Counted from the stretch's first letter, positions 8,366-20,494 are shown. The stretch is DNA of 64,000 bases from Colwellia sp. PAMC 21821 (GCF_002077175.1 NZ_CP014943.1:1550001-1614000), one strand, 5' to 3'. Notes: a model not told the origin generated them from the sequence alone. Made by a program: numbers and translations.

Positions 8366-11300
8366 ATGCAACTTTACGATCATACTTACCAAAAAGACAA
8401 TTGTGGCTTTGGTCTTATTGCCCATCAACACGGCGAAACCAGTCATAAGCTCGTAAAGACTGCCATTCAAGCATTAGACCGAATGCAGCATCGCGGTGGT
8501 ATCGCTGCTGATGGAAAAACCGGTGATGGTTGCGGCTTGTTAATGCAAAAGCCAGACAGTTTTTTTCGTGCTGTTGCTGAAGAAAACAACTGGCAGCTTG
8601 GACGAAAGTACGCCGTGGGTATGATTTTTCTCAATCCCGATCCTATCAAAGCAAATGCCAGTAAAAAAATTCTAGAAGAAGAGTTAGCGCGTGAAACACT
8701 GACCTTAGTAGGTTGGAGAATAGTGCCTACCGACACCGCTACTTTAGGTGAAATTGCTAAAGGTAATTTACCTGGTATTGAGCAAGTGTTTGTCGATGCG
8801 CCGTCAGGCTGGCGTAACCGAGATCTCGAACGTCGACTATATATGGCGAGACGACGTGCAGAAAAACGTATTAGTGATGAGCGGTTTTATGTCGCAAGTT
8901 TGTCGTGTTTGGTCACGATTTACAAAGGCTTAATGATGCCGGTAGATTTACCAAACTTTTATTTAGACCTTGCCGATATTCGCATGCAAACTGCGATTTG
9001 CCTATTTCATCAGCGTTTTTCAACCAATACCTCTCCCGAGTGGCATTTAGCACAACCTTTTCGTTATTTAGCTCATAATGGTGAAATTAATACCATTAAA
9101 GGCAATCGACAATGGAGTCGTGCTCGCACGCACGGTTTTAGATCACCCTTACTCCCTGACTTACAAGACGCTGCTCCTTTTGTTAACGAGAGTGGCTCTG
9201 ACTCATCGTCATTAGACAACATGCTTGAATTATTCATGGCGGGCGGCATGGATCTTTACCGTGGCATGCGTCTATTAATGCCACCAGCTTGGCAAAGTAA
9301 TCCTTTAATGGACGATGACTTAAAAGCTTTTTATGAATTTAACTCGATGCACATGGAACCATGGGATGGACCGGCTGGTGTTGTTGTTACCAATGGCCGT
9401 CACGTTTCTTGTAACTTAGACCGTAATGGCTTAAGACCAGCGCGTTATGTTATCACTCGAGATGGTTTTATTACCTTAGCCTCTGAAGTCGGTATTTGGG
9501 ATTACGGCGAAGATGAAGTGGTCGAAAAAGGCCGCGTAGGCCCTGGTGAAATGTTAGCCATTGACACCTATACCGGTAAAATTTTCAACTCAAACGCTAT
9601 CGACAATGAACTAAAAATTCGCCATCCCTATCGTGAATGGTTAGACAATAATATTCGTCGTTTGGTCCCTTTCGATCAATTAGACGCCAGTTTGATTGGC
9701 CAACGGATATTTACCGATCAAGAAATCGCTCAATACCACAAAATGTTTAACTACAGCTATGAAGAAATACACCAAGTAGTAAAAGCATTAGCGGAAAACG
9801 GTCAAGAAGCAACAGGCTCGATGGGCGATGACACGCCAATGGCTGTATTATCGAGTCAACCGCGTTCGCTCTATGATTATTTCCGTCAACAGTTTGCGCA
9901 AGTAACCAACCCACCTATTGACCCATTGCGTGAGCGTTATGTTATGTCATTAGGTACTTGTATTGGCCGTGAACATAATGTTTTCAATGAAACCACTGGC
10001 CATGCCGACCGTATCTTATTTGCTACACCGGTATTAATGTACACCGGGTTAAAGCAGTTACGAGAGCTTGATCCCCAACATTACCGCTCAGATACCTTAA
10101 CCTTGAACTATGATCAAGAAGAGGGTTTAGAAGCCGCGGTGTTACGTTTATGTGATGAAGCCGAAACATTAGTAAGAGATAAAAACACTGTAATTTTAGT
10201 GTTATCTGATCGTCAAATTCATAAAGGCATGTTACCAATTCCTGCGGCAATGGCTGTTGGTGCGGTACAAAAGCGTTTAGTCGATAAGCAATTACGTTGT
10301 GACTCTAACATTATTGTAGAAACAGCTTCAGTGCGTGACTCACATCAGTTTGCCGTCCTATTCGGTTTAGGTGCCACCGCGATTTATCCGTTCTTAGCTT
10401 ACGATACGATTGAACAATTGGTTGAACAGAATCAGATTAACCTTACTGCTCGCGAAGCCGTAGTCAATTACCGGGAAGGCATTAATAAAGGCCTGCTGAA
10501 AATATTATCGAAAATGGGTATTTCTACCATCGCCAGCTATCGTTGTGCGGGACTATTTGAAGTTATCGGCTTAAATCGTAACATCATGGACCTTTGTTTC
10601 CCTGAATTGCCTAGCCGTATTCAAGGCGCTGACTTTGCTGACATCGAACAAGACAATATTAACCTTGCTCGCAAAGCTTTTATGCCACATCAAAAAATAA
10701 GCCATGGTGGGTTACTAAAATACGTGCACGGTGGTGAATATCACGCTTATAACCCTGATGTAGTCAGCACACTGCAAGCCGCTGTACGCAGTGGTGACTA
10801 TAGTGATTACAGAATATTCGCTGACCACGTTAATAAACGCCCAGCCGCCGCATTACGTGATTTACTTGCACTAAAAGACGACCAAACGGCGATTGATATT
10901 TCAGCCGTTGAACCCGAAACCGAACTATTTAAACGCTTTGATAGTGCTGCCATGTCTATCGGTGCGTTAAGCCCTGAAGCACATGAAGCACTCGCAATTG
11001 CCATGAACCGCTTAGGTGGTTTCTCAAATTCTGGTGAAGGTGGAGAAGACGAACGACGCTTTGGTACGGTGAAAAATTCACGTATCAAGCAAATTGCCTC
11101 AGGACGTTTTGGCGTTACACCTTACTATCTAGTGAATGCAGATGTGTTGCAAATTAAAGTAGCACAGGGCGCAAAACCGGGTGAAGGTGGTCAATTACCG
11201 GGTGATAAAGTTACTCCTTTGATTGCAAAACTACGTTTTTCAGTACCTGGTGTTACTTTAATATCACCTCCTCCGCATCACGATATTTATTCTATTGAGG

Positions 11301-12826
11301 ATCTGGCCCAACTGATTTTCGACTTAAAACAAGTCAATCCTAAAGCGGTTATTTCAGTAAAACTTGTTTCAGGTCCAGGTGTTGGCACTATCGCCTCTGG
11401 TGTTGCCAAAGCCTATGCTGACTTTATTACTATTTCAGGTTATGACGGCGGCACAGGTGCCAGTCCGCTAACCTCAGTTAAGTATGCGGGTTGCCCTTGG
11501 GAGCTTGGTTTAGCTGAAGCACATCAGTCATTGGTAACAAACGGATTACGTCACAAGGTTCGTTTACAGGTTGATGGCGGGCTTAAAACCGGATTAGATA
11601 TTGTTAAAGCCGCTATTTTAGGTGCTGAAAGCTTCGGTTTTGGTACAGCGCCTATGGTGACACTTGGCTGTAAATTCCTGCGTATTTGTCATTTAAATAA
11701 CTGTGCTACAGGTGTTGCAACACAAGATGAAGTGCTACGTGAGCAATTTTTTAAAGGCTTGCCTGATCAAGTAATGAATTATTTTAAGTTTATTGCGCAA
11801 GATGTTCGCGAAATTTTAGCCAGTTTAGGTGTTGAAAGCTTAACGGCTATTATCGGTCGTACAGACTTATTCGTCCCATTAGCGGGTATTACTGCTAAGC
11901 AACAAAAACTAGATTTACGACCAATTATTGCACCGGTAGTAGCAGGTGATGATACTGCGTTGCATCAAACTGATACCAATGAGCCTTTTGATAAAGGTGA
12001 GTTAAATCAGCGTTTACTGTCGCTTGCTTCTGATGCTATTGCCCACAGTAAAGGTGGTGAATATCGTTTATCTATTCAAAACACTGATCGCTCAGTTGGT
12101 GCTTCATTATCTGGCGAAATTGCCCGTAAACATGGCGATCAAGGCATGGCTGCAAACCCAATTAAAGTATTTTTAAATGGTACGGCAGGACAAAGCTTTG
12201 GTGTCTGGAATGCTGGCGGCTTAGAAATGACCCTAACCGGTGACGCTAATGATTATGTTGGTAAAGGAATGGCCGGTGGTAAATTAACCATAAAACCGCC
12301 TAAAGGTGTAGAATATTTAAGTCATAAAACCATGATTATGGGTAACACTTGTTTGTACGGAGCAACCGGCGGTAAGCTTTTCGGTTGTGGTCGTGCGGGT
12401 GAGCGCTTTGCCGTCAGAAACTCTGGCTGTCATGCTGTTATTGAAGGTACTGGCGATCATGCCTGTGAATATATGACGGGTGGTATAGTGACTATATTGG
12501 GCCATGTAGGGGTTAATTTTGGTGCCGGAATGACCGGTGGTTTCGCTTATGTTTTAGATGAGCAAAATGATTTAGATATTCGCCTAAACAATGAATCAAT
12601 TGAGATGTTAGCCATTGATGAACTCAATATTCATCAAGAACATCTACGTGGCATTATCAACCAGCACTTAGATGAAACGGGCAGCTTAAGAGCAGAAGAA
12701 ATTTTAAATAATTTTGACACTTATGCACCAATGTTTAAGTTGATTAAGCCAAAGGCCGTTGATGTTAAAACCCTATTAGGGCATCGCAGCCGTTCATCTG
12801 CAGAACTTCGTGTTCAAGCGCAATAA
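8366..12826 (+). CDS. gltB: Glutamate synthase (NADPH) large subunit
   Basis: A protein of 1486 residues from ATG 8366, which is preceded by TTGGAGA. Cys13 in DNCGFGLIAH is the N-terminal nucleophile of the glutaminase domain, so a 12-residue propeptide is removed, much shorter than the 42 residues of E. coli. Domains in order: class-II glutamine amidotransferase, central domain, FMN-binding synthase domain (GEGGEDERRFG, QIKVAQGAKPGEGGQLPG, GYDGGTGASPL), the CRICHLNNCATG Fe-S segment, and the C-terminal beta-helix ending RSRSSAELRVQAQ. With GltD it makes two glutamates from glutamine and 2-oxoglutarate in the cytoplasm. The gltD gene follows after 28 bp. Confidence 0.97.
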   Translation: MQLYDHTYQKDNCGFGLIAHQHGETSHKLVKTAIQALDRMQHRGGIAADGKTGDGCGLLMQKPDSFFRAVAEENNWQLGRKYAVGMIFLNPDPIKANASKKILEEELARETLTLVGWRIVPTDTATLGEIAKGNLPGIEQVFVDAPSGWRNRDLERRLYMARRRAEKRISDERFYVASLSCLVTIYKGLMMPVDLPNFYLDLADIRMQTAICLFHQRFSTNTSPEWHLAQPFRYLAHNGEINTIKGNRQWSRARTHGFRSPLLPDLQDAAPFVNESGSDSSSLDNMLELFMAGGMDLYRGMRLLMPPAWQSNPLMDDDLKAFYEFNSMHMEPWDGPAGVVVTNGRHVSCNLDRNGLRPARYVITRDGFITLASEVGIWDYGEDEVVEKGRVGPGEMLAIDTYTGKIFNSNAIDNELKIRHPYREWLDNNIRRLVPFDQLDASLIGQRIFTDQEIAQYHKMFNYSYEEIHQVVKALAENGQEATGSMGDDTPMAVLSSQPRSLYDYFRQQFAQVTNPPIDPLRERYVMSLGTCIGREHNVFNETTGHADRILFATPVLMYTGLKQLRELDPQHYRSDTLTLNYDQEEGLEAAVLRLCDEAETLVRDKNTVILVLSDRQIHKGMLPIPAAMAVGAVQKRLVDKQLRCDSNIIVETASVRDSHQFAVLFGLGATAIYPFLAYDTIEQLVEQNQINLTAREAVVNYREGINKGLLKILSKMGISTIASYRCAGLFEVIGLNRNIMDLCFPELPSRIQGADFADIEQDNINLARKAFMPHQKISHGGLLKYVHGGEYHAYNPDVVSTLQAAVRSGDYSDYRIFADHVNKRPAAALRDLLALKDDQTAIDISAVEPETELFKRFDSAAMSIGALSPEAHEALAIAMNRLGGFSNSGEGGEDERRFGTVKNSRIKQIASGRFGVTPYYLVNADVLQIKVAQGAKPGEGGQLPGDKVTPLIAKLRFSVPGVTLISPPPHHDIYSIEDLAQLIFDLKQVNPKAVISVKLVSGPGVGTIASGVAKAYADFITISGYDGGTGASPLTSVKYAGCPWELGLAEAHQSLVTNGLRHKVRLQVDGGLKTGLDIVKAAILGAESFGFGTAPMVTLGCKFLRICHLNNCATGVATQDEVLREQFFKGLPDQVMNYFKFIAQDVREILASLGVESLTAIIGRTDLFVPLAGITAKQQKLDLRPIIAPVVAGDDTALHQTDTNEPFDKGELNQRLLSLASDAIAHSKGGEYRLSIQNTDRSVGASLSGEIARKHGDQGMAANPIKVFLNGTAGQSFGVWNAGGLEMTLTGDANDYVGKGMAGGKLTIKPPKGVEYLSHKTMIMGNTCLYGATGGKLFGCGRAGERFAVRNSGCHAVIEGTGDHACEYMTGGIVTILGHVGVNFGAGMTGGFAYVLDEQNDLDIRLNNESIEMLAIDELNIHQEHLRGIINQHLDETGSLRAEEILNNFDTYAPMFKLIKPKAVDVKTLLGHRSRSSAELRVQAQ

Positions 12827-12851
12827 TAAGAACACGGATTGGAGAAGCTAG

Positions 12852-14303
<1,452 letters not shown>

Positions 14304-14323
14304 ATAATATCAATTGATATAAC

Positions 14324-14361
14324 TCACTTTACAATGTGGCACTCGCTGCATTGTAAAGTGA
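14324..14361. terminator. Strong hairpin after gltD
   Basis: TCACTTTACAATG (14324-14336) is perfectly complementary to CATTGTAAAGTGA (14349-14361), with a 12-nt loop. No long U-run follows on either strand, so it may be a factor-dependent or bidirectional end between two convergent genes. Confidence 0.5.
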
Positions 14362-14560
14362 TATCAATAAGAAAATATCCCTAGCAGTAACATCCATTCT
14401 CTAGCTCAAATATTTCAGTGTTTTAAATAATTATATTATTTAATCCAGCGTCAAACCTACTGATCCCCTAACTTCATAAATTATCTCAATTTCTATAACT
14501 AGATCTATACAGGACAAAATAATGAATCATCTGGTATTAGCCTATCAGTAGAGCTTGATG

Positions 14561-16759
14561 CTAACTTAAATTCGTTAAATTATTGCTAGATAATTGATTT
14601 CGACCATTGTTTTTAGCCTGATACAGTTTTTCGTCTGCCAGCCTGATCCAATCATCGATATCGGCAGAGAACTTAGCGTCAGCCGTAATAGCACCAATTG
14701 AAATGGTAATGCCTACAGTGAACTGACCGTTATTTTCGAAGCTATGCTGTGCTATTTCTTCACGAAACTCTTCGAGTTTTTTTAACACGCCATTTTGATC
14801 ATCAGATTGTGCAACAATAATAAATTCTTCACCACCAAAGCGAGCAACAATATCGCTACGACGATCAAATTTCCGTTTCATAACATCGCTAATGTAGGCT
14901 AAGCAGTTATCACCAATTAAATGACCATATTCATCATTCAATTTTTTAAAATGATCCAGATCTAACATCGCCACCACCATCGAAGCATTATTGCGCGACA
15001 GTATCGCTTGTAGTTCACTAAATTTATTTTCCAAATAACGACGATTATATAAGCCTGTTAAACTATCTTTGTTGGCTAACTCTTTCAGCGCGATATTGGC
15101 TTTATTAAGCTCTATTGTACGTTTATTTACTTTTTCCTCTAAAATAAACTGTTGTTTTAATAATATTTTTTTCGACTGTTGTAATTCATCATATAAAGTC
15201 AAAAATTCAGTGGGTGCATCATAAGGTATTGCTTTATACCCTGCCTTACCATCACCGTGGGCAAGCTCTTGTAAAGCGAATGCTAAAGGTTTATTTAATG
15301 TGTTTGCAAATTGATTCGCTAATAAAATAACCAAAGCAAAAATTAAAAATAATGAAATAAAAATGGTTAAGTATTGTTGCTCAATTAGCTTTAAGATTTC
15401 TCTATGTTCAAATAGAACAAAAATTTTCCAGTCATTATTCAACGTTACTTGGCGATACAAGTAACGAATATTATTAGAGCTATTACTATTTATCATCAAG
15501 AAGTTATGTGTCATATCAGGTTTTTCAACACTGTACTTAAATTTAGAAAATGTCGACAATACTAAGTTGGAGTCAGCATATATTACATTGTCATTAGCAT
15601 CGGTTAGCACTACGTCAATCTCTCGATCGCTCGCGGCAGAACTATTTATTTGATCGAATAAGTTGAGGTTTAAAGACCCCTCTACAATCCCAGTCGGTTG
15701 GGCATTATTTTGGAAATAAATTGGGGCACTAATAGCAATAATAGCATCAGCGCCAAAGCCTCTACCAAGGAAAACCGGCGAGACATAAACCGATTGATTA
15801 AAGAATGCCTCAGTAAAATAAGACCGATCAGCAACGCTTGCGCCACTTTTTGGTATACCTTTCATTAATGAAAGAGGTGAAGATGCCACGATATTCGCCT
15901 CACCATTGGCAACCAACATAGTGAGAAAACCTGGGTATAGCTGATGAATTTTAACTAAGGCATCATTGTGTCTACTCGGTTTAATTACAGATAATTCATT
16001 CGCAATTTGGGCAACGGCCTTTTTGTGGTCATCAACATAATTTTCGACAATGCGTCCTAAATATTGGCTACTAATATCAAGTTTATCTTCAACTTGTTGC
16101 TGTTGTATTGCATTTAAATTACGGCTTAAAAACAAACACACACCAATCACAAAAAAAGCCGACATAATCCATAATATATAGTGTAAGTATTGTTTCAGGT
16201 TTTTCACTAATTTGGGTTGTTGAGACTTTACCCAGACATTCAATTTATCATTGAATACAAAAATTAAGATAACGCCTAAAGCAGTATAAAATACCGCATT
16301 AATACTCTGTTTAAATAAGGAGAACACTAAGTACTCTTGCGACTCCGTAGTATTCAGCCAGATGATCGCCGCGGTCATTGGCATGCCTATAATCAGCCAA
16401 TATAAAAAATCGGCTGTGGTTAAATACCTGCCTCGACTTCGCATATAGGAGACAAAAAGTGCTTCACAGCCGAAGGTTAAAAAGCCATAAGGATGACCCC
16501 AAATAATCAACAGCGGCGCGACACAAATCACAGCACAAAGTAAGGTTAATGTGGGACGGAGATAAGCTGCGGCAATAATAAACGCCAAATTACCAATAAC
16601 TAATGAAACACTATAAGCAAGCTCTATAGGGTAACTATTAAGTAATGCGCCGAGTAGACCTAAAGCTAACGCTAAGATGACAGAGCGAGTTTGATTAGGT
16701 TCGGCCTGAACGATTTCTTCGTCAAGCGTTGGAGCAATCTTAATAGGCACGATAGCCAT
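14561..16759 (-). CDS. Membrane diguanylate cyclase with periplasmic dCache-like sensor
   Basis: A 732-residue protein. About five or six hydrophobic helices in the first 180 residues are followed by another helix near 195, a periplasmic sensor of roughly 250 residues with dCache-type features (ADRSYFTEA, SAPIYF), a membrane helix near 460-480, a coiled linker, and a GGDEF domain. The active site is GGEEF (residues 642-646). An inhibitory RxxD site (RRSD, 633-636) lies five residues before it, so product inhibition is expected. Known role: two GTP to cyclic di-GMP, controlling attachment and motility. The ligand is unknown. No EAL domain is present. Confidence 0.9.
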   Translation of the reverse strand: MAIVPIKIAPTLDEEIVQAEPNQTRSVILALALGLLGALLNSYPIELAYSVSLVIGNLAFIIAAAYLRPTLTLLCAVICVAPLLIIWGHPYGFLTFGCEALFVSYMRSRGRYLTTADFLYWLIIGMPMTAAIIWLNTTESQEYLVFSLFKQSINAVFYTALGVILIFVFNDKLNVWVKSQQPKLVKNLKQYLHYILWIMSAFFVIGVCLFLSRNLNAIQQQQVEDKLDISSQYLGRIVENYVDDHKKAVAQIANELSVIKPSRHNDALVKIHQLYPGFLTMLVANGEANIVASSPLSLMKGIPKSGASVADRSYFTEAFFNQSVYVSPVFLGRGFGADAIIAISAPIYFQNNAQPTGIVEGSLNLNLFDQINSSAASDREIDVVLTDANDNVIYADSNLVLSTFSKFKYSVEKPDMTHNFLMINSNSSNNIRYLYRQVTLNNDWKIFVLFEHREILKLIEQQYLTIFISLFLIFALVILLANQFANTLNKPLAFALQELAHGDGKAGYKAIPYDAPTEFLTLYDELQQSKKILLKQQFILEEKVNKRTIELNKANIALKELANKDSLTGLYNRRYLENKFSELQAILSRNNASMVVAMLDLDHFKKLNDEYGHLIGDNCLAYISDVMKRKFDRRSDIVARFGGEEFIIVAQSDDQNGVLKKLEEFREEIAQHSFENNGQFTVGITISIGAITADAKFSADIDDWIRLADEKLYQAKNNGRNQLSSNNLTNLS

Positions 16760-16919
16760 ATATTATATAACACTCCAATCGTTATTAAATTGCTATCAAG
16801 TAAACTGAAGAATTAAGGCAGCTTTAACCTTACAGTAAAGTCTAATGGAAGCCACAGTAGAGCTTTGATGACAGCGCGTATATTATTCATATAGTGATTG
16901 TTTATAGTGCATTAAATAC

Positions 16920-16953
16920 AAAAGCCCTGTCAATGTTATTGCAGGGCTTTGTA
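16920..16953 (-). terminator. Rho-independent terminator of fabY
   Basis: AAAGCCCTG (16921-16929) pairs with CAGGGCTTT (16942-16950). On the minus strand the hairpin is followed by a T-rich stretch, downstream of the gene ending at 16977. Confidence 0.75.
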
Positions 16954-16976
16954 GCGATAGAACTTTATTTTAAAGA

Positions 16977-18872
16977 TTAAACCATATCGGCAAATGGGTT
17001 CTTTATCGGTAGCAAAATTTTATTAGTGAAACCAGTAACACTGATATCTTCATCCGTAATGGTAACGTCATCATCCATCAGAGTGCCATCACCGAAACGA
17101 TAAATTATTTGAAATTCACCGTTATCTGCTTGAGTTTGATATTTGATTCTAGCTTGTTCTACAACCTTAGCTTTCTCATGGTAACTTTCCATGGCATCAC
17201 TACCGTGACGTTTTTCTATCATCGCCAAAGTTACGGCTGGTGAAAATAAAGTCGCAGTGGCGTTATTACCACCAAAGCCTTTCGAGTTAATAAATGCCAC
17301 ATCCATGTTGTCACAATACCAATGCTCAGTAGCGATATTTAAGCGTTCGTTATAAACGTCATCAGCCACTTTATCAATGGTGGTTATACCGGGCATAATA
17401 TTGTGAGCAAACACACCTAGCGCCATCGCGACCTGATCGCCACTTGCTGGACCAATAGTGTGGCCAACAAAAGCTTTTGGTGCAGCTACTGGCCAATTAT
17501 TAATATCAAAACTTTTTGCGACACGGTCATAAATTAATGATTCAGTAACACGGTTTTGTGGCGTACTTGAACCATGAGCCAAAATAAAACTACGTTGTTG
17601 TACTGATTCAGCACCGACAATAGATTTAGCCAATGCCACTGACTTCGCCATGGTAATATAATTACCTGGACCAGGCGCAGTAATCGACTTTTTAATACCA
17701 TCAGCATTGGTAAAAACGTCAGCCACTGAGCCTAAAACATTAGCACCAAGCTCAAGGGTTAACGCATCATCCATTATCACAATAAACTGAGCTGCTTCAC
17801 CGATAGTAAAGCCACAGTTATTACCGAATGGACGACTGGTTCGGCGATGATCAGCAACACCATTACCATCTATTTTTTTCAACCCTTCTTCATTGGCTAG
17901 TGCACTCATATTGCCAAAGCCTTCGACAACTTCCGGCGTAACAGCACAGTCATTACTACCAACAATCGCCAAACGAATGCGACCTGCTTGAATATCTTGT
18001 ACGGCCGCTTTTAAATTATATAAAAACGTTGCACATGCCCCCGTAGAGGTAAATGTTGTACCGACACTGCCCGTAACATAAGCATTGATAAAATCAGTCG
18101 ACATGGTATTTAAACCTAGCGCTAAATTTTTTGTTGATACACGCTCGCCTTGTTGACGGCTTTGCATCATGCCACCAAAACCTTCTGCCTGGGTTTGACC
18201 AAAAACAGAAGCTGAATAAGTGCCAATTTCATCCGGGCTAATTCTGTCAACAATTTCATTCCAGCTATAACCTGTAGAATGAATAGCATCGGCAGCGCCA
18301 AAAATAGTCGCTTGCAAACCACGCGGTTGGTAGCGGCTATTATATAAACTAGCGGGTTTAAAGCCGGTCGGGAATTGTCCTGCGGCTTTTATTGGGTTAT
18401 CACGAGTTGAGTCATGTTTAACTTCAATTTCACCGGCAATTTCTACACGAACGCGTTTATCTTCTAATTCGGTAATTTTCCATGAACGAGGCAACGGGCT
18501 CGGTAAATCACGAGCACGGGTTTCGAAACTAATACCGTTTTCACCAGTATCCATGGTGAGTTTTTGCTGCCATGGCGTGGCGTCAGGGTTAAAGTGTTCA
18601 TTTTCAATCTTACGGATCAAGGTTCCGGCTAAAATTTCTTCGCCAAAACGTTGTTCAACGTCAGACTTATCGACAACATTGCCTTCAGCGTCAACTAAAT
18701 GGCCGTCTTGGCTGGTTAATAAATTCATTAACGTGGCTAAGCCGACAAATGTTTCTTGGCGAGCTTCAGTATTTAATTTATCAATAACAATACGGCGAAA
18801 GCCCTGATGAAATGATGTTCTACCAGCAGCATTAATGCCACCCATGCCAACTATAATCGGTAACGCAGTCAT
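16977..18872 (-). CDS. fabY: Beta-ketoacyl-ACP synthase, FabY type
   Basis: A 631-residue condensing enzyme, much longer than FabB/FabF (about 410) and close to Pseudomonas aeruginosa FabY (about 634). The nucleophilic cysteine lies in TSTGACATFLYN. The two active-site histidines are in ILAHGSSTP and FVGHTIGPASGDQ. Known role of FabY: starts fatty acid synthesis by condensing acetyl-CoA with malonyl-ACP, substituting for FabH. A GlxA/AraC-type regulator is divergent, 121 bp away. An unrelated ketosynthase with a secondary-metabolite role cannot be excluded, but no other polyketide genes are nearby. Confidence 0.75.
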   Translation of the reverse strand: MTALPIIVGMGGINAAGRTSFHQGFRRIVIDKLNTEARQETFVGLATLMNLLTSQDGHLVDAEGNVVDKSDVEQRFGEEILAGTLIRKIENEHFNPDATPWQQKLTMDTGENGISFETRARDLPSPLPRSWKITELEDKRVRVEIAGEIEVKHDSTRDNPIKAAGQFPTGFKPASLYNSRYQPRGLQATIFGAADAIHSTGYSWNEIVDRISPDEIGTYSASVFGQTQAEGFGGMMQSRQQGERVSTKNLALGLNTMSTDFINAYVTGSVGTTFTSTGACATFLYNLKAAVQDIQAGRIRLAIVGSNDCAVTPEVVEGFGNMSALANEEGLKKIDGNGVADHRRTSRPFGNNCGFTIGEAAQFIVIMDDALTLELGANVLGSVADVFTNADGIKKSITAPGPGNYITMAKSVALAKSIVGAESVQQRSFILAHGSSTPQNRVTESLIYDRVAKSFDINNWPVAAPKAFVGHTIGPASGDQVAMALGVFAHNIMPGITTIDKVADDVYNERLNIATEHWYCDNMDVAFINSKGFGGNNATATLFSPAVTLAMIEKRHGSDAMESYHEKAKVVEQARIKYQTQADNGEFQIIYRFGDGTLMDDDVTITDEDISVTGFTNKILLPIKNPFADMV

Positions 18873-18993
18873 GAAAAATCTCTTAAAATTAAAGCAAATA
18901 TATTTATATAGCTCAGTGTAAGAGTTATCTCAAAAAAATAATATGTATAAATAGCCATAAAACATGTCAATATAGCCAAATCATTTAAATAGT

Positions 18994-20028
18994 ATGAGAT
19001 CAGGTGTGCTAAAAGCGAAACAAAAACGCAATAAAGACCATACAATTAACATAGCCTTGTTGCTCTATGACCATATGTTATCTACCAGTGTTAGCTTACC
19101 CGTCGAAATGCTGCGAGCAGGTGAAGCCGTAGCGCTGCAAGAAAATCGTAATGCGCCACGCTTGTCGATTGAAATGGTGGCTGAAACCATAAAACCAATA
19201 TCTACTCGTGCGTTAATTAAATTACTGCCCGATACTGATATTGACCATGCACAGCGACCCGACTTTGTATTTATTCCAAGTTTATGGCGCAATCCTAGAC
19301 CTACAATCGCTAAACAACCAAAAATGTTGCGTTGGCTCAGCGATATTTGGTCAAACGGCTCAACGTTAATTGGCAGTGGTACTGGGGTTTGCTTTATGGC
19401 TGAAGCAGGGCTTTTAGACCATCACCCTGCCACAACTCATTGGCATTATGTTGAACAATTTAAGCGCGATTATCCAAAAGTAGATTTAAAACCAGATTTT
19501 TTTATCACGCAATCTGAACGCACATACTGTGCTGCCAGCTTAAATGCCCTAGCAGACATTGTGGTACATATTATTTTTCAAATTTACGGCCAAAACGCTG
19601 CTCAACAGGTAGAGCGCAACTTCTCTCATGAAATCAGAAAACCTTACGAGGAACAACGCTACTTAGAAGGTGGAGTCGATCGACACCCCGATGAATTAAT
19701 TAGCCAAATTCAATTTTGGTTAAAAACGAACTTGAACTCTGAATTAACGCTGAATGATATTGCCAAGCAATTCGACATTAGTCAGCGCTCATTTACCCGC
19801 AGATTCAAGCTTGCTACTGGCATTAACGCTACGCAATATTGGCAAAAATTAAAGATACAAACAGCAAAAGAGTTATTAGCGGCAAGTAATTTATCGATTC
19901 AAGAAGTGGCGTTTCAAGTGGGGTATCAAGACCAAGCAAATTTCACTCGGCTCTTTAAACAAACACTAAGCATAACGCCGAAAGCATATCGCGCTATGGT
20001 GAGAAAGAAGTTATTTAGTAACGATTAA
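18994..20028 (+). CDS. GlxA-type AraC family transcriptional regulator
   Basis: A 344-residue protein with an N-terminal DJ-1/PfpI-like (class I amidotransferase fold) domain (about 20-195, including IGSGTGVCFMAEAG with the elbow cysteine) and a C-terminal AraC double helix-turn-helix (about 235-335; DIAKQFDISQRSFTRRFK, and VAFQVGYQDQANFTRLFK). Such regulators sense small metabolites and control a neighbouring gene. Divergence from fabY makes that gene a plausible target. Ligand unknown. Confidence 0.85.
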   Translation: MRSGVLKAKQKRNKDHTINIALLLYDHMLSTSVSLPVEMLRAGEAVALQENRNAPRLSIEMVAETIKPISTRALIKLLPDTDIDHAQRPDFVFIPSLWRNPRPTIAKQPKMLRWLSDIWSNGSTLIGSGTGVCFMAEAGLLDHHPATTHWHYVEQFKRDYPKVDLKPDFFITQSERTYCAASLNALADIVVHIIFQIYGQNAAQQVERNFSHEIRKPYEEQRYLEGGVDRHPDELISQIQFWLKTNLNSELTLNDIAKQFDISQRSFTRRFKLATGINATQYWQKLKIQTAKELLAASNLSIQEVAFQVGYQDQANFTRLFKQTLSITPKAYRAMVRKKLFSND

Positions 20029-20048
20029 GCTTTTACTTATAGGGTTTT

Positions 20049-20369
20049 TTATATGATTTTTGCGCAAAATTCACTGTGTAAAAAGCTGATGAGTTTCACC
20101 ACCGATGGATTCGCGATACTGTAAAATATAGTCTGTGATTCACGACGTGTTTTCACTAAGTTATCTTGGCGTAATCTCGCTAAATGCTGAGATAAGCTTG
20201 ATTGACTTAAATCGACAAAATTATTCAGTTCATTAACCGACATTTCTTTTTCACCTAAATGACATAATATTAATAATCGATTTTGATTACTCATCGCCTT
20301 CAATAAATCAGCCGCCTGTGCCGCATTATCTCGCATTTCGTTTATATCAATTGCTGCTAACTCGGCCAT
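20049..20369 (-). CDS. ArsR/SmtB family repressor
   Basis: A 106-residue winged helix-turn-helix protein: LLKAMSNQNRLLILCHLGE, then the recognition helix SQSSLSQHLARLRQDNLV, then a beta-wing with TRRESQTIFYS. The classic metal-binding ELCVCDL motif is absent (here EMSVNELNNF), so it resembles the BigR/HlyU type rather than a metal sensor. Its single early region has no paired cysteines; one cysteine lies at CHLG and one near the C-terminus. It is divergent from the RND exporter operon at 20528, whose promoter region holds palindromes suited to it. Confidence 0.85.
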   Translation of the reverse strand: MAELAAIDINEMRDNAAQAADLLKAMSNQNRLLILCHLGEKEMSVNELNNFVDLSQSSLSQHLARLRQDNLVKTRRESQTIFYSIANPSVVKLISFLHSEFCAKII

Positions 20370-20449
20370 TAATCACTCACTATTATTTATCATAAAAAGT
20401 TACGTTAGGGTGGAAAATCATCTCTGTTTTATTTCTTGTTGGATATTAC

Positions 20450-20494
20450 ATTAGATACTGCTAATATAAAAGTATATTACATTTATCTAATATA
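20450..20494. promoter_or_regulatory. Two palindromes between the ArsR gene and the exporter operon, candidate operators
   Basis: ATTAG-N6-CTAAT occupies 20450-20465 and TATATTA-N8-TAATATA occupies 20473-20494, both perfect. They sit in the divergent promoter region 20370-20527, as ArsR-family operators usually do. Confidence 0.5.

Noticed and set aside
8251..8448. 65-codon frame in the gltB leader
   Set aside because: No ribosome-binding site, overlaps the start of gltB in another frame, and the composition is not protein-like.
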